Source: Xiphydria camelus
Taxonomy: Eukaryota; Arthropoda; Insecta; Hymenoptera; Xiphydriidae
DNA: 64,000 nt
Assembly (NCBI GenBank): GCA_963678675.1
Contig: OY783201.1
Coordinates: 16,671,769-16,735,768, forward strand
Direction of reading: 5' to 3'
Shown here: one piece after another, positions 63,606-64,000 of the stretch
How the letters are laid out: the number at the start of each line of letters is the position of its first letter
Position numbering within the stretch: position 1 is the stretch's first letter
Translations under genes and position numbers: made by a program
The notes under the pieces: generated by a model
Database searches by the model: none
Seen by the model: only the letters and a program-made list of their open reading frames with translations
Told to the model about the DNA's origin: nothing

Positions 63606-64000
63606 AGTTATGATTTTTGATGTGTAAACATCTATTACGGCGGTATGAGGGTAAACCTCGGGAAATGGGACGGAAATGTGAAGCCGGATGTGATTAGTGC
63701 GCAGTGATTCGTGCGCAGCTACTTCAGCGCTTGCGGCCTAGAGTGGCATTACAGTTTCTTGTCAATGATGTCGATATAGTAAATCGCTATACAACCTAGT
63801 AATAGCGCAGCTATCATTGGTGACGCACACAAGCCTAGTCACTTTCTCCTAGCTTCCCCACGCGCTCCGTAAACAGCTAACACTTGTACCTCTGTCTAAA
63901 TAATCTATATATACCATAACACCGTATACCGCACGTCCCGTAAGAAACGCAACAAGCGACATTTTTCTTCGGCAGTATTTGCCGACGGTGTTTGAGTCTT
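63606..64000 (-). repeat. Dispersed repeat ending TAGATGTTTACACATCA, reversed copy, cut by window end
   Basis: Reverse complement of 46169-46835 without the 340-bp MITE, followed from about 63930 by the left part of the CCGTATACCGC palindromic MITE also seen at 46003-46168. It continues beyond base 64000. Confidence 0.75.

Overview
The window is eukaryotic nuclear DNA from an arthropod, most likely an insect. The evidence is one spliced animal gene (a GH20 beta-hexosaminidase with GT-AG introns), an AT-rich background, and a dense arthropod-type transposon load: Ty3/gypsy, Jockey-type LINE, mariner, pogo-like, PIF/Harbinger, Helentron and many MITEs. Hymenoptera would fit, but nothing here proves the order. 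I see no bacterial genes, CRISPR arrays or rRNA genes.

Region by region. 1-1252: 3' part of a degenerate repeat-family protein gene, cut by the window edge. 2465-9801 (minus strand): four exons of a lysosomal-type beta-hexosaminidase subunit. Its introns hold a TA-flanked foldback (2787-3452) and a pogo-like element (5336-7789) that itself contains a palindromic repeat. 10346-10940: a repeat-family ORF split by a TTAA-flanked MITE. 10953-14480: foldbacks and MITEs. 14550-21540: a LINE ORF1-like fragment split by a roughly 5.9-kb element with about 505-bp inverted termini. That element carries a large, decayed, intron-containing gene of a widespread but poorly understood metazoan family. 21575-22709: mariner and Helentron fragments. 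23445-24923: a PIF/Harbinger element with a MADF-BESS gene and a transposase remnant. 25040-34745: mostly foldbacks and tandem repeats. 35330-36166: N-terminal half of the same protein family as 1-1252. 36690-38690: a dispersed repeat split by a 1.5-kb TA-flanked element containing a tRNA-like Pol III box A/B segment.

41.8-63.4 kb is a nest of transposons that can be peeled by target-site duplications (TSDs). Outermost is a minus-strand Ty3/gypsy relic (41818-43722 plus 62031-63390). It is split by a TA-flanked element (43725-62028), which holds a TA-flanked element with a THAP-domain fragment (47119-61996). That holds a second Ty3/gypsy element (47217-61661, TSD ACTG), whose 3' LTR is split by a Jockey-type LINE (53733-60758, 12-bp TSD, poly-A tail). 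The LINE 3' end holds a giant palindromic element (58009-60565), which contains at least two smaller palindromes.

No cellular pathway is assembled here. The only apparently functional host gene is the hexosaminidase, which would release terminal N-acetylhexosamine residues in the lysosome. The rest is a record of successive transposition, and almost every transposon ORF carries frameshifts or stops. The best candidate for something poorly described is the 15.47-21.35 kb element.
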